Assembly: GCF_013488225.1 (NCBI RefSeq)
Contig: NZ_CP041238.1
Coordinates: 18,501 to 82,500, forward strand
Direction: 5' to 3'
Origin: Sinorhizobium mexicanum
GTDB lineage: Bacteria; Pseudomonadota; Alphaproteobacteria; Rhizobiales; Rhizobiaceae
Length of the DNA: 64,000 nucleotides
This document shows positions 8,649 to 19,000 of the stretch, in pieces (the first letter of the stretch is position 1; each line of letters opens with the position of its first letter). The notes under the pieces are model-generated. The model saw only the letters and a program-made list of their open reading frames with translations. It ran no database searches and was not told the DNA's origin. The position numbers were made by a program, and so were the translations under genes.

Positions 8649-9071
8649 ATGAACCAATCTGCATTGATCCGTCCGGACTGGACGCCCGCGACCATTGCAT
8701 TGATGGTGCTCGGCTTCGTTGTGTTCTGGCCGCTTGGCCTGGCAATGCTCGCTTATATCCTCTTCGGCGAAAAGCTGAGGGCGTTCAAGAAGGACGCCAA
8801 CGGCAGTGTGGATCGCATGTGCGCCGGTTTCCGGCGCAACCACCGTCAGCACTGGGCGCATCATCGCACCGGCAACGTCGCTTTTGACGACTGGCGCGAA
8901 GCGGAGCTTGTCCGCCTCGACGAAGAGCGCCGCAAACTGGACGAAATGCGCGAGGAATTCGACGCCTACGTGCGCGAACTTCGCCGCGCCAAGGACCAGG
9001 AGGAGTTCGACCGCTTCATGCGCGAACGCAAGAACGGCGGCCCTTCGCCGTCCTCCGGTGAAACGAACTGA
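8649..9071 (+). CDS. DUF2852 membrane-associated protein
   Basis: A small protein of unknown function found in Rhizobiales. One hydrophobic segment (about residues 14-38) is followed by a basic, histidine-rich stretch (RRNHRQHWAHHR) and a strongly charged region (about 82-130) with coiled-coil character, rich in Glu, Arg and Lys. The topology suggests a single-pass inner-membrane protein with a cytoplasmic coiled coil. I choose the ATG at 8649 because GCGAGGA lies 8 bases upstream; a TTG at 8631 would add six residues. It is bordered downstream by a perfect hairpin. I assign no function. Confidence 0.75.
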   Translation: MNQSALIRPDWTPATIALMVLGFVVFWPLGLAMLAYILFGEKLRAFKKDANGSVDRMCAGFRRNHRQHWAHHRTGNVAFDDWREAELVRLDEERRKLDEMREEFDAYVRELRRAKDQEEFDRFMRERKNGGPSPSSGETN

Positions 9072-9084
9072 CCCGAAAGCAGTG

Positions 9085-9112
9085 ATCCGGCGTTTCATGT
9101 GAAACGCCGGAT
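9085..9112. terminator. Strong hairpin, likely transcript end of the DUF2852 gene
   Basis: A perfect 13-bp inverted repeat (ATCCGGCGTTTCA / TGAAACGCCGGAT) with a 2-base centre, starting 13 bases after the stop codon. No T-run follows, so it may stabilise an RNA 3' end rather than act as a classical terminator. It directly abuts the complete RIME-type repeat. Confidence 0.5.
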
Positions 9113-9114
9113 TC

Positions 9115-9222
9115 CTACTGCATGTTTCCTTAAATCGTAGCCGATTTAAGGGATAATGAAATGCAGCAGTTCAAAGTGTTACAGCGTCCTTTGCGCGTCC
9201 GATAAGACGCGCGGCGCTGTAG
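9115..9222. repeat. Complete RIME1-like intergenic mosaic element (108 bp)
   Basis: The best-preserved copy in the window. It runs from CTACTGCATGTTTCC, through a first palindrome with AAATCG/CGATTT arms and the link TTCAAAGTGTTACAG, to a second palindrome ending GGCGCTGTAG. The length is exactly 108 bases, matching the size I recall for rhizobial RIME1. It lies 43 bases before the next gene and so sits in its 5' region. Confidence 0.88.
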
Positions 9223-9264
9223 GCCCGTACTGCGAATGATGCGCGAATCGGATAGAAAGGCGCC

Positions 9265-10020
9265 ATGTTTTCTTCTCTCAAGCGGCGCCGCCACAATGGA
9301 ACCCCTGCCGATGTCACGCGCGACATCGAGGTCGCCGGCAAGCTCCTGTCGCTGACCATCCGCCAGAATGCCCGCGCCACGCGCATGACGCTTCGTATCG
9401 AACCGGGCGGCCGGGCACTGAAGCTGACCGTTCCCGAAGGCCTGCCGGAGCGCGAGGTTCAATCCTTCCTCAACCGTCATCAGGGCTGGCTGATGACCAA
9501 GCTTGCGCGGTTTTCCGGCGAAAGCGAAATCGAGGAAGGAGGTTCCATCCTGATCCGCGGCGTGGCTCACCGCATCGAGAGAACGGGCCGGATCCGCGGC
9601 TTGACCGAGGCCATAGTACTCGGCGAGGAAAGTGTCTTGCGGGTGAGCGGCGGAGAAGAGCATTTGCGCCGACGCATTGCCGATTTCCTGAAGAAGGAAG
9701 CGCGCAATGATCTCGAGCGTCTCGTCGCCGTCTACACCGGCAGGATCGGGCGCCGGGCGCGGTCCTTGAGTTTGAAAGATACCCGCAGCCGGTGGGGATC
9801 CTGCTCCGTCGACGGCGACCTGAGTTTTTCCTGGCGCATCGCAATGGCGCCGCCAAAGGTCATAGCGTACCTCGCGGCCCATGAGGTTGCCCATCTTGAG
9901 GAGATGAACCACGGACCGGACTTCTGGGCCCTTTGCGAGAAACTGTGTCCCGACACCCGCGATGCCAAGCACTGGCTGAAGCGCAACGGCACGATGCTGC
10001 ACGCGGTCGATTTCGGTTAG
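9265..10020 (+). CDS. YgjP/DUF45-type metal-dependent hydrolase (SprT-like)
   Basis: A putative zinc metallohydrolase of the YgjP family (M48-related), 251 aa and cytoplasmic. The metal site is HEVAHLEEMNHGPDFW, that is HExxH plus a downstream His in MNHGP. A second conserved segment is DTRSRWGSCS, which in this family precedes the strand and helix that carry the metal ligands. The substrate is unknown; homologues are listed as peptidases or predicted hydrolases. The ATG at 9265 has no strong ribosome site (AGAAAGG about 8 bases upstream). It stands alone between a RIME element and the trp genes. Confidence 0.8.
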   Translation: MFSSLKRRRHNGTPADVTRDIEVAGKLLSLTIRQNARATRMTLRIEPGGRALKLTVPEGLPEREVQSFLNRHQGWLMTKLARFSGESEIEEGGSILIRGVAHRIERTGRIRGLTEAIVLGEESVLRVSGGEEHLRRRIADFLKKEARNDLERLVAVYTGRIGRRARSLSLKDTRSRWGSCSVDGDLSFSWRIAMAPPKVIAYLAAHEVAHLEEMNHGPDFWALCEKLCPDTRDAKHWLKRNGTMLHAVDFG

Positions 10021-10048
10021 AACAGTCCTTTTTGTCGGCCGCTGGTTT

Positions 10049-10082
10049 ATTGCCCGTCTAAAAAGACGCGTGGGCGCCGTAG
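10049..10082. repeat. Degenerate RIME fragment
   Basis: TTGCCCGTCTAAAAAGACGC followed by GTGGGCGCCGTAG matches the second palindrome of the RIME-type element with several substitutions. It lies just after the DUF45 gene. Confidence 0.5.
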
Positions 10083-10173
10083 CGCAGAATCGATCAGCAG
10101 ACGTATGGTTTCTTCGCCTTTGTGGTACAATGCATCTGGTGAGAAGCTGGCCGCCGCAACGTTGCGCCGGCCT

Positions 10174-10237
10174 ACTTGCAGCGTCGCGCATCTCGTCAGA
10201 TCCGACGTGCAAAGGACGCTGGAGCACCTTGCTGCAC
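10174..10237. repeat. Degenerate RIME element upstream of trpF
   Basis: CTTGCAGCGTCGCGCATC, then GTGCAAAGGACGCTGGAGCA and CTTGCTGCACG follow the order of the RIME element with mismatches. With the fragment at 10049 it fills much of the 281-base gap before trpF. I see no trp leader peptide or attenuator here. Confidence 0.6.
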
Positions 10238-10301
10238 GGTGCAGCAGGGGACGCAACGTTTTGGCTCGACTCGGGCGACATTTCGTGCAAGGTCGCTTCC
10301 C

Positions 10302-10976
10302 ATGAAAACTGACGTGAAGATTTGCGGGCTGAAGACCGCGGAGGCTGTGGAGCGTGCTGTGGCGCTTGGCGCATCGCACACCGGCTTCATCTTCTTTCCG
10401 AAAAGCCCGCGCAATATCGAGCCGGACGACGCCGGTCGTCTTGCCGCGCGCATCCGCGGGCGGGCGAAGATCGTTGCCGTCACGGTCGATGCTGGCAATG
10501 ACGATCTCGATGAGATCGTCTCCGCGCTCAACCCGGATATCCTGCAGCTTCACGGTTCGGAGAGCCCGGAACGCGTGCTGACGGTCAAGGCGGTCTACGG
10601 CCTTCCTGTAATGAAAGCCTTGTCGATCCGCGAAGCGTCCGACCTCGACCGGATCGGACCCTATGTCGGCATTGCGGATCGGTTCCTCTTCGACGCCAAG
10701 CCGCCGGCAGGTTCCGAGTTGCCGGGCGGCAATGGCGTTTCGTTCGACTGGCGGCTGCTCGACGCGCTTGACGGCGGCGTCGATTACATGCTTTCCGGTG
10801 GATTGAATGCAAGCAACATCGGTGAAGCCCTTGCGCTGACCGGCGCACGGGCCATCGACACATCCTCCGGCGTCGAGAGCGCGCCGGGCGTCAAGGATTT
10901 GGAGCTCATGGAAGCATTTTTCGATGCGGTTCGCCGGGCGGATGACGAGCGCGCACGAGCAGGGAGCAAGACGTGA
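10302..10976 (+). CDS. trpF: Phosphoribosylanthranilate isomerase
   Basis: Catalyses the Amadori rearrangement of N-(5-phosphoribosyl)anthranilate, the third step of tryptophan synthesis. The catalytic Cys is in VKICGLK (Cys8), and the general acid Asp lies in AVTVDAGND. The phosphate-binding motif [11 protein letters not shown] and DTSSGVE are conserved. The frame is open upstream into the repeat region, but MKTDVKICG at 10302 is the family start and gives 224 aa. The stop overlaps the GTG start of trpB (GTGA), so trpF and trpB are coupled. Confidence 0.95.
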   Translation: MKTDVKICGLKTAEAVERAVALGASHTGFIFFPKSPRNIEPDDAGRLAARIRGRAKIVAVTVDAGNDDLDEIVSALNPDILQLHGSESPERVLTVKAVYGLPVMKALSIREASDLDRIGPYVGIADRFLFDAKPPAGSELPGGNGVSFDWRLLDALDGGVDYMLSGGLNASNIGEALALTGARAIDTSSGVESAPGVKDLELMEAFFDAVRRADDERARAGSKT

Positions 10977-12193
10977 ACGAGGCGCCTAAACTGAACTCCT
11001 TCAGAGCCGGACCCGACGAGGAAGGCCGCTTCGGTATCTTTGGCGGCCGTTTCGTTGCCGAAACGCTGATGCCACTGATCCTCGACCTTCAGGACGAGTG
11101 GAACAAGGCAAAGTCTGACCCGGCCTTCAAGGCCGACCTGGAAAAGCTTGGAGCGCATTACATCGGTCGCCCGAGCCCGCTCTATTTCGCCGAGCGCCTT
11201 ACGGCCGAACTCGGCGGCGCGAAGATCTATTTCAAGCGCGAGGAGCTGAACCACACGGGCTCCCACAAGATCAACAACTGCATCGGCCAGATCCTGCTCG
11301 CCAAGCGCATGGGCAAGACGCGCATCATCGCCGAAACCGGCGCCGGCCAGCATGGCGTCGCTTCCGCGACCGTGGCTGCCCGCTTCGGCCTACCTTGCGT
11401 GGTCTATATGGGCGCGACCGACGTCGAGCGTCAGGCGCCGAACGTGTTTCGCATGAAGCTCCTCGGTGCCGAGGTGAAGCCGGTGACTGCCGGCCACGGC
11501 ACGCTCAAGGATGCGATGAACGAGGCGTTGCGCGACTGGGTGACGAACGTCGACAGCACCTATTATCTGATCGGCACCGCCGCTGGTCCGCATCCCTATC
11601 CGGAAATGGTCCGCGACTTCCAGTCGGTCATCGGCCAGGAGGCCAAGGAGCAGATTCTCGCGGCGGAGGGTCGGCTTCCCGATCTCGTCATCGCGGCGGT
11701 CGGCGGCGGCTCCAACGCAATCGGCATCTTCCATCCGTTCCTTGATGACGAAGGCGTCAAGATGGTCGGCGTCGAAGCCGGCGGCAAGGGCCTTGAGGGC
11801 GACGAGCATTGCGCCTCGATCACGGCCGGTTCGCCGGGCGTGCTTCACGGCAATCGCACCTATCTGTTGCAGGACGGCGACGGCCAGATCAAGGAAGGGC
11901 ATTCCATCTCCGCCGGTCTCGACTATCCGGGCATCGGGCCGGAGCACTCCTGGCTGAACGATATCGGCCGCGTCGAATATGTCCCGATCATGGACCATGA
12001 GGCGCTCGAAGCCTTCCAGATCCTGACGAAGCTCGAGGGCATCATTCCGGCGCTCGAACCGTCGCATGCGCTGGCTGAGGTCATCAAGCGGGCGCCGAAG
12101 ATGGGCAAGGACGAGATCATCCTGATGAATCTCTCCGGCCGCGGCGACAAGGACATTTTCACGGTCAGCAAAATTCTGGGTATGGGGCAATAA
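10973..12193 (+). CDS. trpB: Tryptophan synthase beta chain
   Basis: The PLP-dependent subunit that condenses indole with L-serine to give tryptophan, working as an alpha2-beta2 complex with TrpA. The PLP lysine is Lys99 in [10 protein letters not shown], and the phosphate-cradle glycines are in [10 protein letters not shown]. Length is 406 aa. The start is GTG, chosen because AGGGAG precedes it and it overlaps the trpF stop. trpA follows after 5 bases. Confidence 0.97.
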   Translation: MNEAPKLNSFRAGPDEEGRFGIFGGRFVAETLMPLILDLQDEWNKAKSDPAFKADLEKLGAHYIGRPSPLYFAERLTAELGGAKIYFKREELNHTGSHKINNCIGQILLAKRMGKTRIIAETGAGQHGVASATVAARFGLPCVVYMGATDVERQAPNVFRMKLLGAEVKPVTAGHGTLKDAMNEALRDWVTNVDSTYYLIGTAAGPHPYPEMVRDFQSVIGQEAKEQILAAEGRLPDLVIAAVGGGSNAIGIFHPFLDDEGVKMVGVEAGGKGLEGDEHCASITAGSPGVLHGNRTYLLQDGDGQIKEGHSISAGLDYPGIGPEHSWLNDIGRVEYVPIMDHEALEAFQILTKLEGIIPALEPSHALAEVIKRAPKMGKDEIILMNLSGRGDKDIFTVSKILGMGQ

Positions 12194-12198
12194 AGATC

Positions 12199-13038
12199 AT
12201 GACCGCACGTATGGAGAAGAGGTTTGCCGACGTAGCGGCGGAGGGTCGGCCAGTCCTCGTCACCTATTTCATGGGCGGCGATCCGGATTTCGATACGTCG
12301 CTCGCGATCATGAAGGCGCTGCCCAAGGCGGGCGCCGACGTCATCGAGCTAGGCATGCCTTTTTCCGATCCGATGGCCGATGGGCCGGCGATCCAGCTCG
12401 CGGGCCAACGCTCGCTGAAGGGTGGCCAGACGCTCGCAAAGACGCTCGAGCTTGCACGCCTCTTCCGCGGAGAGGACCAGCACACGCCCATCGTGCTGAT
12501 GGGCTACTACAATCCTATCTACATCTATGGCGTCGATCGTTTCCTGACGGACGCGCTGGAAGCAGGGATCGATGGCCTGATCGTCGTCGACCTGCCGCCG
12601 GAGATGGACGACGAGCTCTGCATCCCCGCGCTGAAGAGGGGTATCAATTTCATTCGCCTGGCGACGCCGACGACCGATGACCGTCGCTTGCCGAAGGTGC
12701 TCGAAAACACGTCTGGCTTCGTGTATTACGTCTCGATGACCGGCATCACCGGTTCGGCTCTGCCGGATCCCTCGCTGATTGCGGGCGCCGTTCAGCGGAT
12801 CAAGTCGCACACTGAGCTGCCCGTCTGCGTCGGTTTCGGCGTCAAGACGGCCGAACACGCGCGGGCGATCGGGGCATCGGCCGACGGTGTCGTTGTCGGC
12901 ACCGCGATCGTCAATCAGATCGCCTCCAGCCTCACGGAAGAGGGACGCGCGACCGAGGCGACGGTGCCGGGTGTCGAAGCGCTGGTCAAGGGCCTCTCGG
13001 CTGGTGTGCGGGCGGCAAGGCTCGCTGCAGCCGAATAA
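12199..13038 (+). CDS. trpA: Tryptophan synthase alpha chain
   Basis: Cleaves indole-3-glycerol phosphate to indole, which is channelled to TrpB. The catalytic Glu is in [12 protein letters not shown] and the catalytic Asp in IVVDLPPE. The phosphate-binding loop [10 protein letters not shown] is present. At 279 aa it is full length. The ribosome site is weak; translation probably continues from trpB, whose stop is five bases upstream. accD follows after 50 bases, the common alphaproteobacterial trp-accD-folC linkage. Confidence 0.97.
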   Translation: MTARMEKRFADVAAEGRPVLVTYFMGGDPDFDTSLAIMKALPKAGADVIELGMPFSDPMADGPAIQLAGQRSLKGGQTLAKTLELARLFRGEDQHTPIVLMGYYNPIYIYGVDRFLTDALEAGIDGLIVVDLPPEMDDELCIPALKRGINFIRLATPTTDDRRLPKVLENTSGFVYYVSMTGITGSALPDPSLIAGAVQRIKSHTELPVCVGFGVKTAEHARAIGASADGVVVGTAIVNQIASSLTEEGRATEATVPGVEALVKGLSAGVRAARLAAAE

Positions 13039-13088
13039 TCGCCCAGATTAGCGCGCACAACCCGAAGGAAATCTTCAGGAGTTTATAA

Positions 13089-14003
13089 GTGAACTGGATC
13101 ACAAACTACGTTCGGCCGAAGATCAATTCGATGCTGGGCCGCAGGGAAGTTCCGGAAAATCTCTGGATCAAGTGCCCTGAAACCGGCGAGATGGTGTTTC
13201 ATCGCGATCTCGAAGAGAACAAGTGGGTCATTCCGCAGTCCGGATATCATATGAAGATGCCGGCGAAAGCTCGGCTGAAGGATCTCTTCGACGGCGGGAT
13301 CTACGAGACGCTGCCGCAGCCGAAGGTGGCGCAGGACCCGCTCAAGTTCCGCGATTCGAAGAAGTACACCGATCGCCTGCGCGACAGCCGCGCGAAGACC
13401 GAGCTCGAGGATACGATCGTCGCTGGTCTTGGCCTCGTTCAGGGCGTCAAGCTCGTTGCCGTCGTCCACGAGTTCAACTTCATCGGCGGCTCGCTCGGCA
13501 TGGCGGCAGGCGAAGCGATCGTGAAGGCGTTCGAGAGGGCGATCGCCGAAAAATGCCCGCTGGTGATCTTTCCGGCCTCCGGTGGCGCCCGCATGCAGGA
13601 AGGCATCCTTTCACTGATGCAGCTTCCGCGCACGACCGTGGCGGTGAACATGCTCAAGGAAGCCGGGCTTCCCTACATCGTCGTCCTGACGAACCCGACG
13701 ACCGGTGGCGTGACCGCTTCCTACGCGATGCTCGGCGACATCCACATCGCAGAGCCTGGCGCGGAAATCGGCTTCGCCGGAAAGCGGGTGATCGAGCAGA
13801 CCCTGCGCGAAAAGTTGCCGGAAGGCTTCCAGACGTCCGAATACCTGCTGGAGCACGGCATGGTCGACATGGTGGTCAAACGGCATGACCTCCCGGCGAC
13901 CCTTGCACGTGTGCTGAAGATCCTGACGAAGAAACCGGTCGAAGCCGCCAAGCGCGAGAGTGGATCGCAAGCGACTGCCTTGCCGGTTGCGGCGCGGGCC
14001 TAG
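13089..14003 (+). CDS. accD: Acetyl-CoA carboxylase carboxyltransferase subunit beta
   Basis: Forms, with AccA, the carboxyltransferase that moves the carboxyl group from biotin to acetyl-CoA to give malonyl-CoA for fatty acid synthesis. The crotonase-fold core is clear ([33 protein letters not shown]). The N-terminal zinc ribbon is degraded: only Cys29 of the four cysteines remains, the others being Thr32, Ile48 and Ser51. The start is GTG with AGGAG 7 bases upstream. 304 aa. Confidence 0.96.
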   Translation: MNWITNYVRPKINSMLGRREVPENLWIKCPETGEMVFHRDLEENKWVIPQSGYHMKMPAKARLKDLFDGGIYETLPQPKVAQDPLKFRDSKKYTDRLRDSRAKTELEDTIVAGLGLVQGVKLVAVVHEFNFIGGSLGMAAGEAIVKAFERAIAEKCPLVIFPASGGARMQEGILSLMQLPRTTVAVNMLKEAGLPYIVVLTNPTTGGVTASYAMLGDIHIAEPGAEIGFAGKRVIEQTLREKLPEGFQTSEYLLEHGMVDMVVKRHDLPATLARVLKILTKKPVEAAKRESGSQATALPVAARA

Positions 14004-14105
14004 ACTTCGCGCGACTCGGTTTCGGTTGACTTGGCATCCCGGCGCGAGCCGCTTCATACTCTTTCGGTGGTGCGTCCCGGCGGACGATTTTTCGAGGCGA
14101 TTGAC

Positions 14106-15449
14106 ATGACGGCGACGCAGGTCAGCGAAGCGGCGCAGGAGATCGAAAAGCTTCTCGCGCTGCATCCTAAAGGGTACGACCTGTCGCTCGACAGAATTAC
14201 CCGGCTTTTGGCGGCACTCGGCAACCCGCAGGACCGTTTGCCGCCCGTCATCCATGTCGCCGGCACCAATGGAAAAGGGTCTGTCACCGCCTTTTCCCGC
14301 GCGATTCTCGAGGCCGCAGGCCTCAGCGTCCACGTCCACACGTCGCCGCATCTCGTGAACTGGCACGAGCGCTATCGGCTGGGCGCCAAGGGCGGCAAGG
14401 GTGCGCTGGTTGGCGATCGCGTGCTTGCCGATGCGGTGCGGCGCGTGGCGGAGGCCAATGCCGGCCAACAGATCACGGTCTTCGAAATCCTGACCGCGGT
14501 CACCTTCCTGCTCTTTGCCGATCATCCTGCTGACGTCGCGATCATCGAGGTCGGCCTTGGCGGCCGGTTTGACGCGACGAACGTGATTACCCGGCCGGCG
14601 GTTTCCGTCATCATGCCGATTTCGCTCGATCACCAGTCCTATCTCGGCGATCGGGTGGAACTGATCGCCGCCGAAAAGGCAGGCATCATGAAGCGCGGCT
14701 GTCCGGTGGTGATCGGCCATCAGGAGGAAGAGGGTGTGCGCGACGTGCTCGTCGCCACGGCCGAGCGCCTCGGTTGCCCGATGTCCGTCTACGGTCAGGA
14801 TTTCATGGCGCATGAGGAGTTTGGCAGGCTCGTCTTCCAGGACGAGCGCGGATTGGCGGACCTGCCGCTGCCGCGATTGCCCGGTCGGCACCAATACGCC
14901 AACGCTGCCGCGGCGATCCGCGCCGTCAGGGCGGCCGGTTTCGATGTGCCGGAGGCTGCGATCGAGAAGGGCCTGGCCACCGTCGAATGGCCCGGGCGTC
15001 TGCAGCGTCTCGCCGGCGGCAAGCTTTCGCATAACGGTCCGCCGGGCGCCGAGATCTGGGTCGACGGCGGTCACAACCCTGGCGCGGGTCAGGTCATCGC
15101 CGAGGCGATGGCGAGTTTCGAGGAGCGCGAGCCACGGCCCCTGTTTCTGATCATCGGTATGATCAACACCAAGGATCCGGTCGGCTATTTCAGGGCCTTC
15201 CTTGATCTTGCGGAACAGGTCTTCACTGTGCCGATTCACGGGTCCGATGCTGGCCTGGACCCGGTCGCTCTGGCCGAGGATGCCGGTTTTGTCGGCTTCG
15301 AGACCACCGCGACATCGTCTGTTGCGGAAGCGCTCGCGATCATTGCCGAGCTTGTCGATGAGGATCCGGTTCCGCCGCGCATCCTGATCGGCGGATCGCT
15401 TTATCTCGTCGGCGACGTGCTCGCCGAAAACGGCACGCCACCGCGGTAG
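14106..15449 (+). CDS. folC: Bifunctional folylpolyglutamate synthase / dihydrofolate synthase
   Basis: Adds L-glutamate to dihydropteroate and extends the polyglutamate tail of folates, using ATP. The Mur-ligase-like P-loop is GTNGKGSV (53-60); further conserved segments are EVGLGGRFDATNV, LDHQSYLG and VDGGHNPGAG. The frame is open to 14031, but MTATQ at 14106 is preferred (GAGG upstream) and gives 447 aa. It is the last gene of the trp-accD-folC run and is followed by a strong terminator. Confidence 0.95.
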   Translation: MTATQVSEAAQEIEKLLALHPKGYDLSLDRITRLLAALGNPQDRLPPVIHVAGTNGKGSVTAFSRAILEAAGLSVHVHTSPHLVNWHERYRLGAKGGKGALVGDRVLADAVRRVAEANAGQQITVFEILTAVTFLLFADHPADVAIIEVGLGGRFDATNVITRPAVSVIMPISLDHQSYLGDRVELIAAEKAGIMKRGCPVVIGHQEEEGVRDVLVATAERLGCPMSVYGQDFMAHEEFGRLVFQDERGLADLPLPRLPGRHQYANAAAAIRAVRAAGFDVPEAAIEKGLATVEWPGRLQRLAGGKLSHNGPPGAEIWVDGGHNPGAGQVIAEAMASFEEREPRPLFLIIGMINTKDPVGYFRAFLDLAEQVFTVPIHGSDAGLDPVALAEDAGFVGFETTATSSVAEALAIIAELVDEDPVPPRILIGGSLYLVGDVLAENGTPPR

Positions 15450-15490
15450 GCGGCCTTTCGGGGCCGCGCGCTTCGCCTCGACGGCAAGAA

Positions 15491-15514
15491 AAAAGCCCGG
15501 CAAGCCGGGCTTTT
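15491..15514. terminator. Bidirectional intrinsic terminator between folC and trxA
   Basis: An 11-bp perfect stem (AAAAGCCCGGC / GCCGGGCTTTT) with a 2-base centre, A-rich on one side and T-rich on the other. It lies between the convergent folC and trxA genes and can end both transcripts. Confidence 0.88.
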
Positions 15515-15539
15515 CGATGTTTCTCGAGATTTGGGCAGT

Positions 15540-15863
15540 TCAAGCTGCGGCCGTCGAAATCCAGGAAGTCAACGCGGTCTTCGGAGCGGCGCCAACCTTG
15601 ATGTCCGCCACTTCGCCGGCCTTGAACATGGCAAGCGTCGGGATCGAGCGTACGCCGTATTGAGCGGCGAGCTCCGGGTTTTCGTCGATGTTGAGCTTGG
15701 CGACCTTGACCTTGCCGGCGAACTCGGTGGCGATCTCCTCAAGACTCGGCGCGATCATCTTGCACGGGCCGCACCATTCGGCCCAGAAATCGACGACGAC
15801 CGGCTCGGCCGAGTTCAGGACTTCCTGCTGAAAATTGGAGGTATCGACTTTCACAGTGGCCAT
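15540..15863 (-). CDS. trxA: Thioredoxin
   Basis: A general cytoplasmic disulfide reductase, reduced by thioredoxin reductase. The active site is WCGPC with Cys31 and Cys34. The buried Asp (VVVDFWAEW) and the cis-proline loop (RSIPT) are present. The 107-aa length is typical, with no signal peptide. GGAGCAG precedes the ATG. It lies 159 bases downstream of addA on the same strand, so it may have its own promoter. Confidence 0.97.
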   Translation of the reverse strand: MATVKVDTSNFQQEVLNSAEPVVVDFWAEWCGPCKMIAPSLEEIATEFAGKVKVAKLNIDENPELAAQYGVRSIPTLAMFKAGEVADIKVGAAPKTALTSWISTAAA

Positions 15864-16022
15864 CTGCTGCTCCTTGCTTTCGGAAATGGCGACCGTACGA
15901 TCTTGATCGTGCGGTTCTTCAAAATATTACCGCGCCTTTCGGTTCGTACCGGGGCGGCGCGGCGTGTCCAGATGTTGTGCCTCATGTGAGGCGTCGCCAC
16001 CGGATTTTCAATATCGTGTATC

Positions 16023-19000
16023 TCACTTTGTCGCGAGCTCTTCAAGACTCCTGTCCAGCACCGCGTCGGAAAGCACCTGGATTGCCGGTCCCTCGGTGAA
16101 GATCAGAGCGCAACGGAACCGTCGCCCGGGATAAAGCGGCTTGAGCAGTTCCCGGTAAATGGCAAGTTGCGTTCTGTAGACAGATGGCACCTGCTCAAGT
16201 GACATCGGCACCTGGAGATTCGTCTTGAAGTCCGCAATCGTCACCGTATCGCCGGAAATAGCCAGCCGGTCGATGCGACCCGACACGGCGAACTCGCGCC
16301 CGCCGAGGGTGAGCGTTCCCATGACGGAGACTTCCGCCCGGCTGTGCGCGGCAAAGAGCGTCTGCAGTTCGGGGTGGTCCAGCACATCCATCACGGCATC
16401 GGCAAGCGCCCGACGCTCCGGCTCGGGCCAGCGCGGGACCGACCGCAGCAGATAGCGGTCCGCCGCAGCCGGGCGTTCCGCTGGATCGATCGACGGGAGA
16501 ACCTGCAGCAGCCGATGAAGGATCGCGCCGCGCAGCAGCGAGCGATTGGGTGCCGCCTTTTCCGTGAAGAGCGCCGATCCGACGATCGATTCACTGTCCG
16601 GATCGTCGATGACAATGCCGGTACCGGACGGGGTGAGCGGCCGCGGCAGCCGACGCGGCGGCGGCAAGGGTGCCGAAAGCGTACCGGGCAGGCCCGGCGC
16701 CCTGCGCTCTCCTTCCGCCTGCACACCCTCTGTCATCCGGGCGTCGATATGGGGATGCGTCTCGCGCCACGCGTGGCCGGTCCATTCTTCGCCGCCCGCA
16801 CGGAACACCATGGGCGTGCCGCGTCCTTTGATATCCTGCGCCAGCGTCCCCTGGACCATGGCATGCCAGGTATCGGTATTCTCCCTCTGCCCGCGATAGC
16901 CGCAGATGACGAGCCGGTCTGCGGCGCGTGTCATGCCGACGTAGAGGAGGCGCCGGTATTCCTCCTCAGCCAGCGCCTTCAGGCGAGCGTTGTCGGCGTT
17001 GAGCAGGGAGTTCGTGCCGGAGCCGGGCGCCCGCCAGACAGGCACGGTCACGACGGAACCGTCGCCCCGCGGCTTTTCGAAAAGGCGCAGATCTGGAACA
17101 TGCTGGCTATTGAACGCCTTGCCACCGCCGTCGACGAGGAAGACGACCGGCGCCTCCAGGCCCTTTGCCGCGTGCACGGTCATGACGCGCACTTCGTCGC
17201 GCTCCTCCTGCTCGCGCTTGACCGTCGGCGCTTCGATCTCAAGCGTCGAGATGAAGGCCTGCAGTCCGGGCAAGCCGGCTCTTTCGTGATCGAGCGCGAA
17301 AGTCAGGAATTCATCGAGAATGTCGCTGACCTCGCTGCCCAGCCGGGCAAGGAAAGCCGCCCTGCCGCCCAGAACACCCAGGATGCGGGCATAAAAATCG
17401 TGCGGCAGCATATGGCGGGCGATGTCGGCATAGTGCGAGAGCGTGCGCGCGACCGGGTGGTACCGGCTCGTCTCCTGGACGCCGAAGCTCTGCAGGCGTT
17501 GCCAGAGGCTCTCGGTTTCTGGCCTTCCTGCCGCAAGTTCGAAAAGATCGTCCTCACCGAGATTGATGAGCGGGCTTTTCAAGAGCGCGGCGAGAGAAAG
17601 GTCGTCATCCGGTAGCAGAGCAAAGCGGCCGAGCGCCATCAGATCCTGAATCGCAATGTGGCTGGTCAGCACGAGGCGGTCGGCACCAGCGACCGGGATG
17701 TTGTTTCTGCGCTTCAGTGCCCGTGTCAAAGCATTGACGAAAGCGTCGCGCTTGCGAACGAGGACGATCACGTCGCCGGGCCGCATCGGCCGGCGAATGC
17801 CCTTCTCGATGACGGCCTCCTTGCCGATCCAGTCATCGAGAACCGCGGCGATGCGCCGGGCCAGAATGTTTGCCGGCGCGCGCTCGGGAGTCGCATCGAA
17901 GGCGGCTGTCCACTCCTCTTCGGCGAGGGTCGGTTCGGGCGCGATCACGTCCCATATGTCGACGGTGCCGGGGTGGCCGATCCGGTTGGAGGCATGAACG
18001 ATCGCCTCGTCCTGAGCGCTGAGCCCCTTGGCGTTCGCCTTGTTGGCAAAGACCGTGTCGACGGCCGACAGGACGTCGATGGTCGAACGGAAGGAAAGCT
18101 GCAGGCGGATCGGGCTGAAGTATTTTCCGCCAGCGCGTACGCGCCGCTCCGTCACGATGCTCTCGCGGGAGAAGCGCTCCGGCCGTGCGCCCTGGAACGA
18201 ATAGATCGATTGCTTCTCGTCGCCGACGGCGAAGATCGTCCGCTCGTCAGCTCTCGCCGTCTCGCCGGCGAAGAAATCGGCGGCAAGCGACTGGATGATC
18301 GTCCATTGCGCGGGGCTCGTGTCCTGTGCCTCGTCGACGAGGATGTGGTCGATGCCCTGGTCGAGCTTGTAGTGAACCCAGGCGCCGACATCGCCGCGGG
18401 CAAAAAGCGCTGCCGTGCGATTGATCAGATCCTCGAAGTCGAGCTGGCTGCGCGCCTTCTTGATTTCCTCGTAATCGCGGTTGAGCCTTTCAGCGAGCGT
18501 GAGTGCGGCACCTGTCGCTTCGTACATCCTGACGATGCTCAATCGGTCGACGCAGGCGACGACATGATCGCGCGCTTGCTCCACGAGCGGTGCGAGGTCA
18601 GGCGCCTCGCGCCGCATCGCGGCGTTCAAAAAGGTGGAGTCAGCCCGCGGCTTGCCGCCGCCGTTGAAGAAAAGTCCGAGCAGCTTCCGGTAGCGCTCCT
18701 CGGGATCGGCGAGCCTTGCGACCGCCTTCAGTCCTTCTGCAAACTCGGAAGGCTTGGCGCCGCCCTTGCGTGCTGCGAGATCGAGATATTGGTCAAGAGC
18801 CGCGCCGTTCAGACCGGCCAGCGGCCAGACCTTCGCCAGCACGCTTTCTGCAGTCTCGCCCGGCGCGATCGCGAGCGATGCACGCAGATGCGCTTCCAAT
18901 CCGCCCCGCGTCGCGGCGCGATCGAGGAACGCCTGAATGGGCGTGCGATTGGCGACGATCGTCTCCAGCAGCCTTTCGAGGCCCGTATCGTCGGCGAGAT

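Noticed and set aside
13611..15503. 630-codon open frame on the minus strand
   Set aside because: It is antisense to accD and folC, with no recognisable motif and no ribosome site. A shadow frame.
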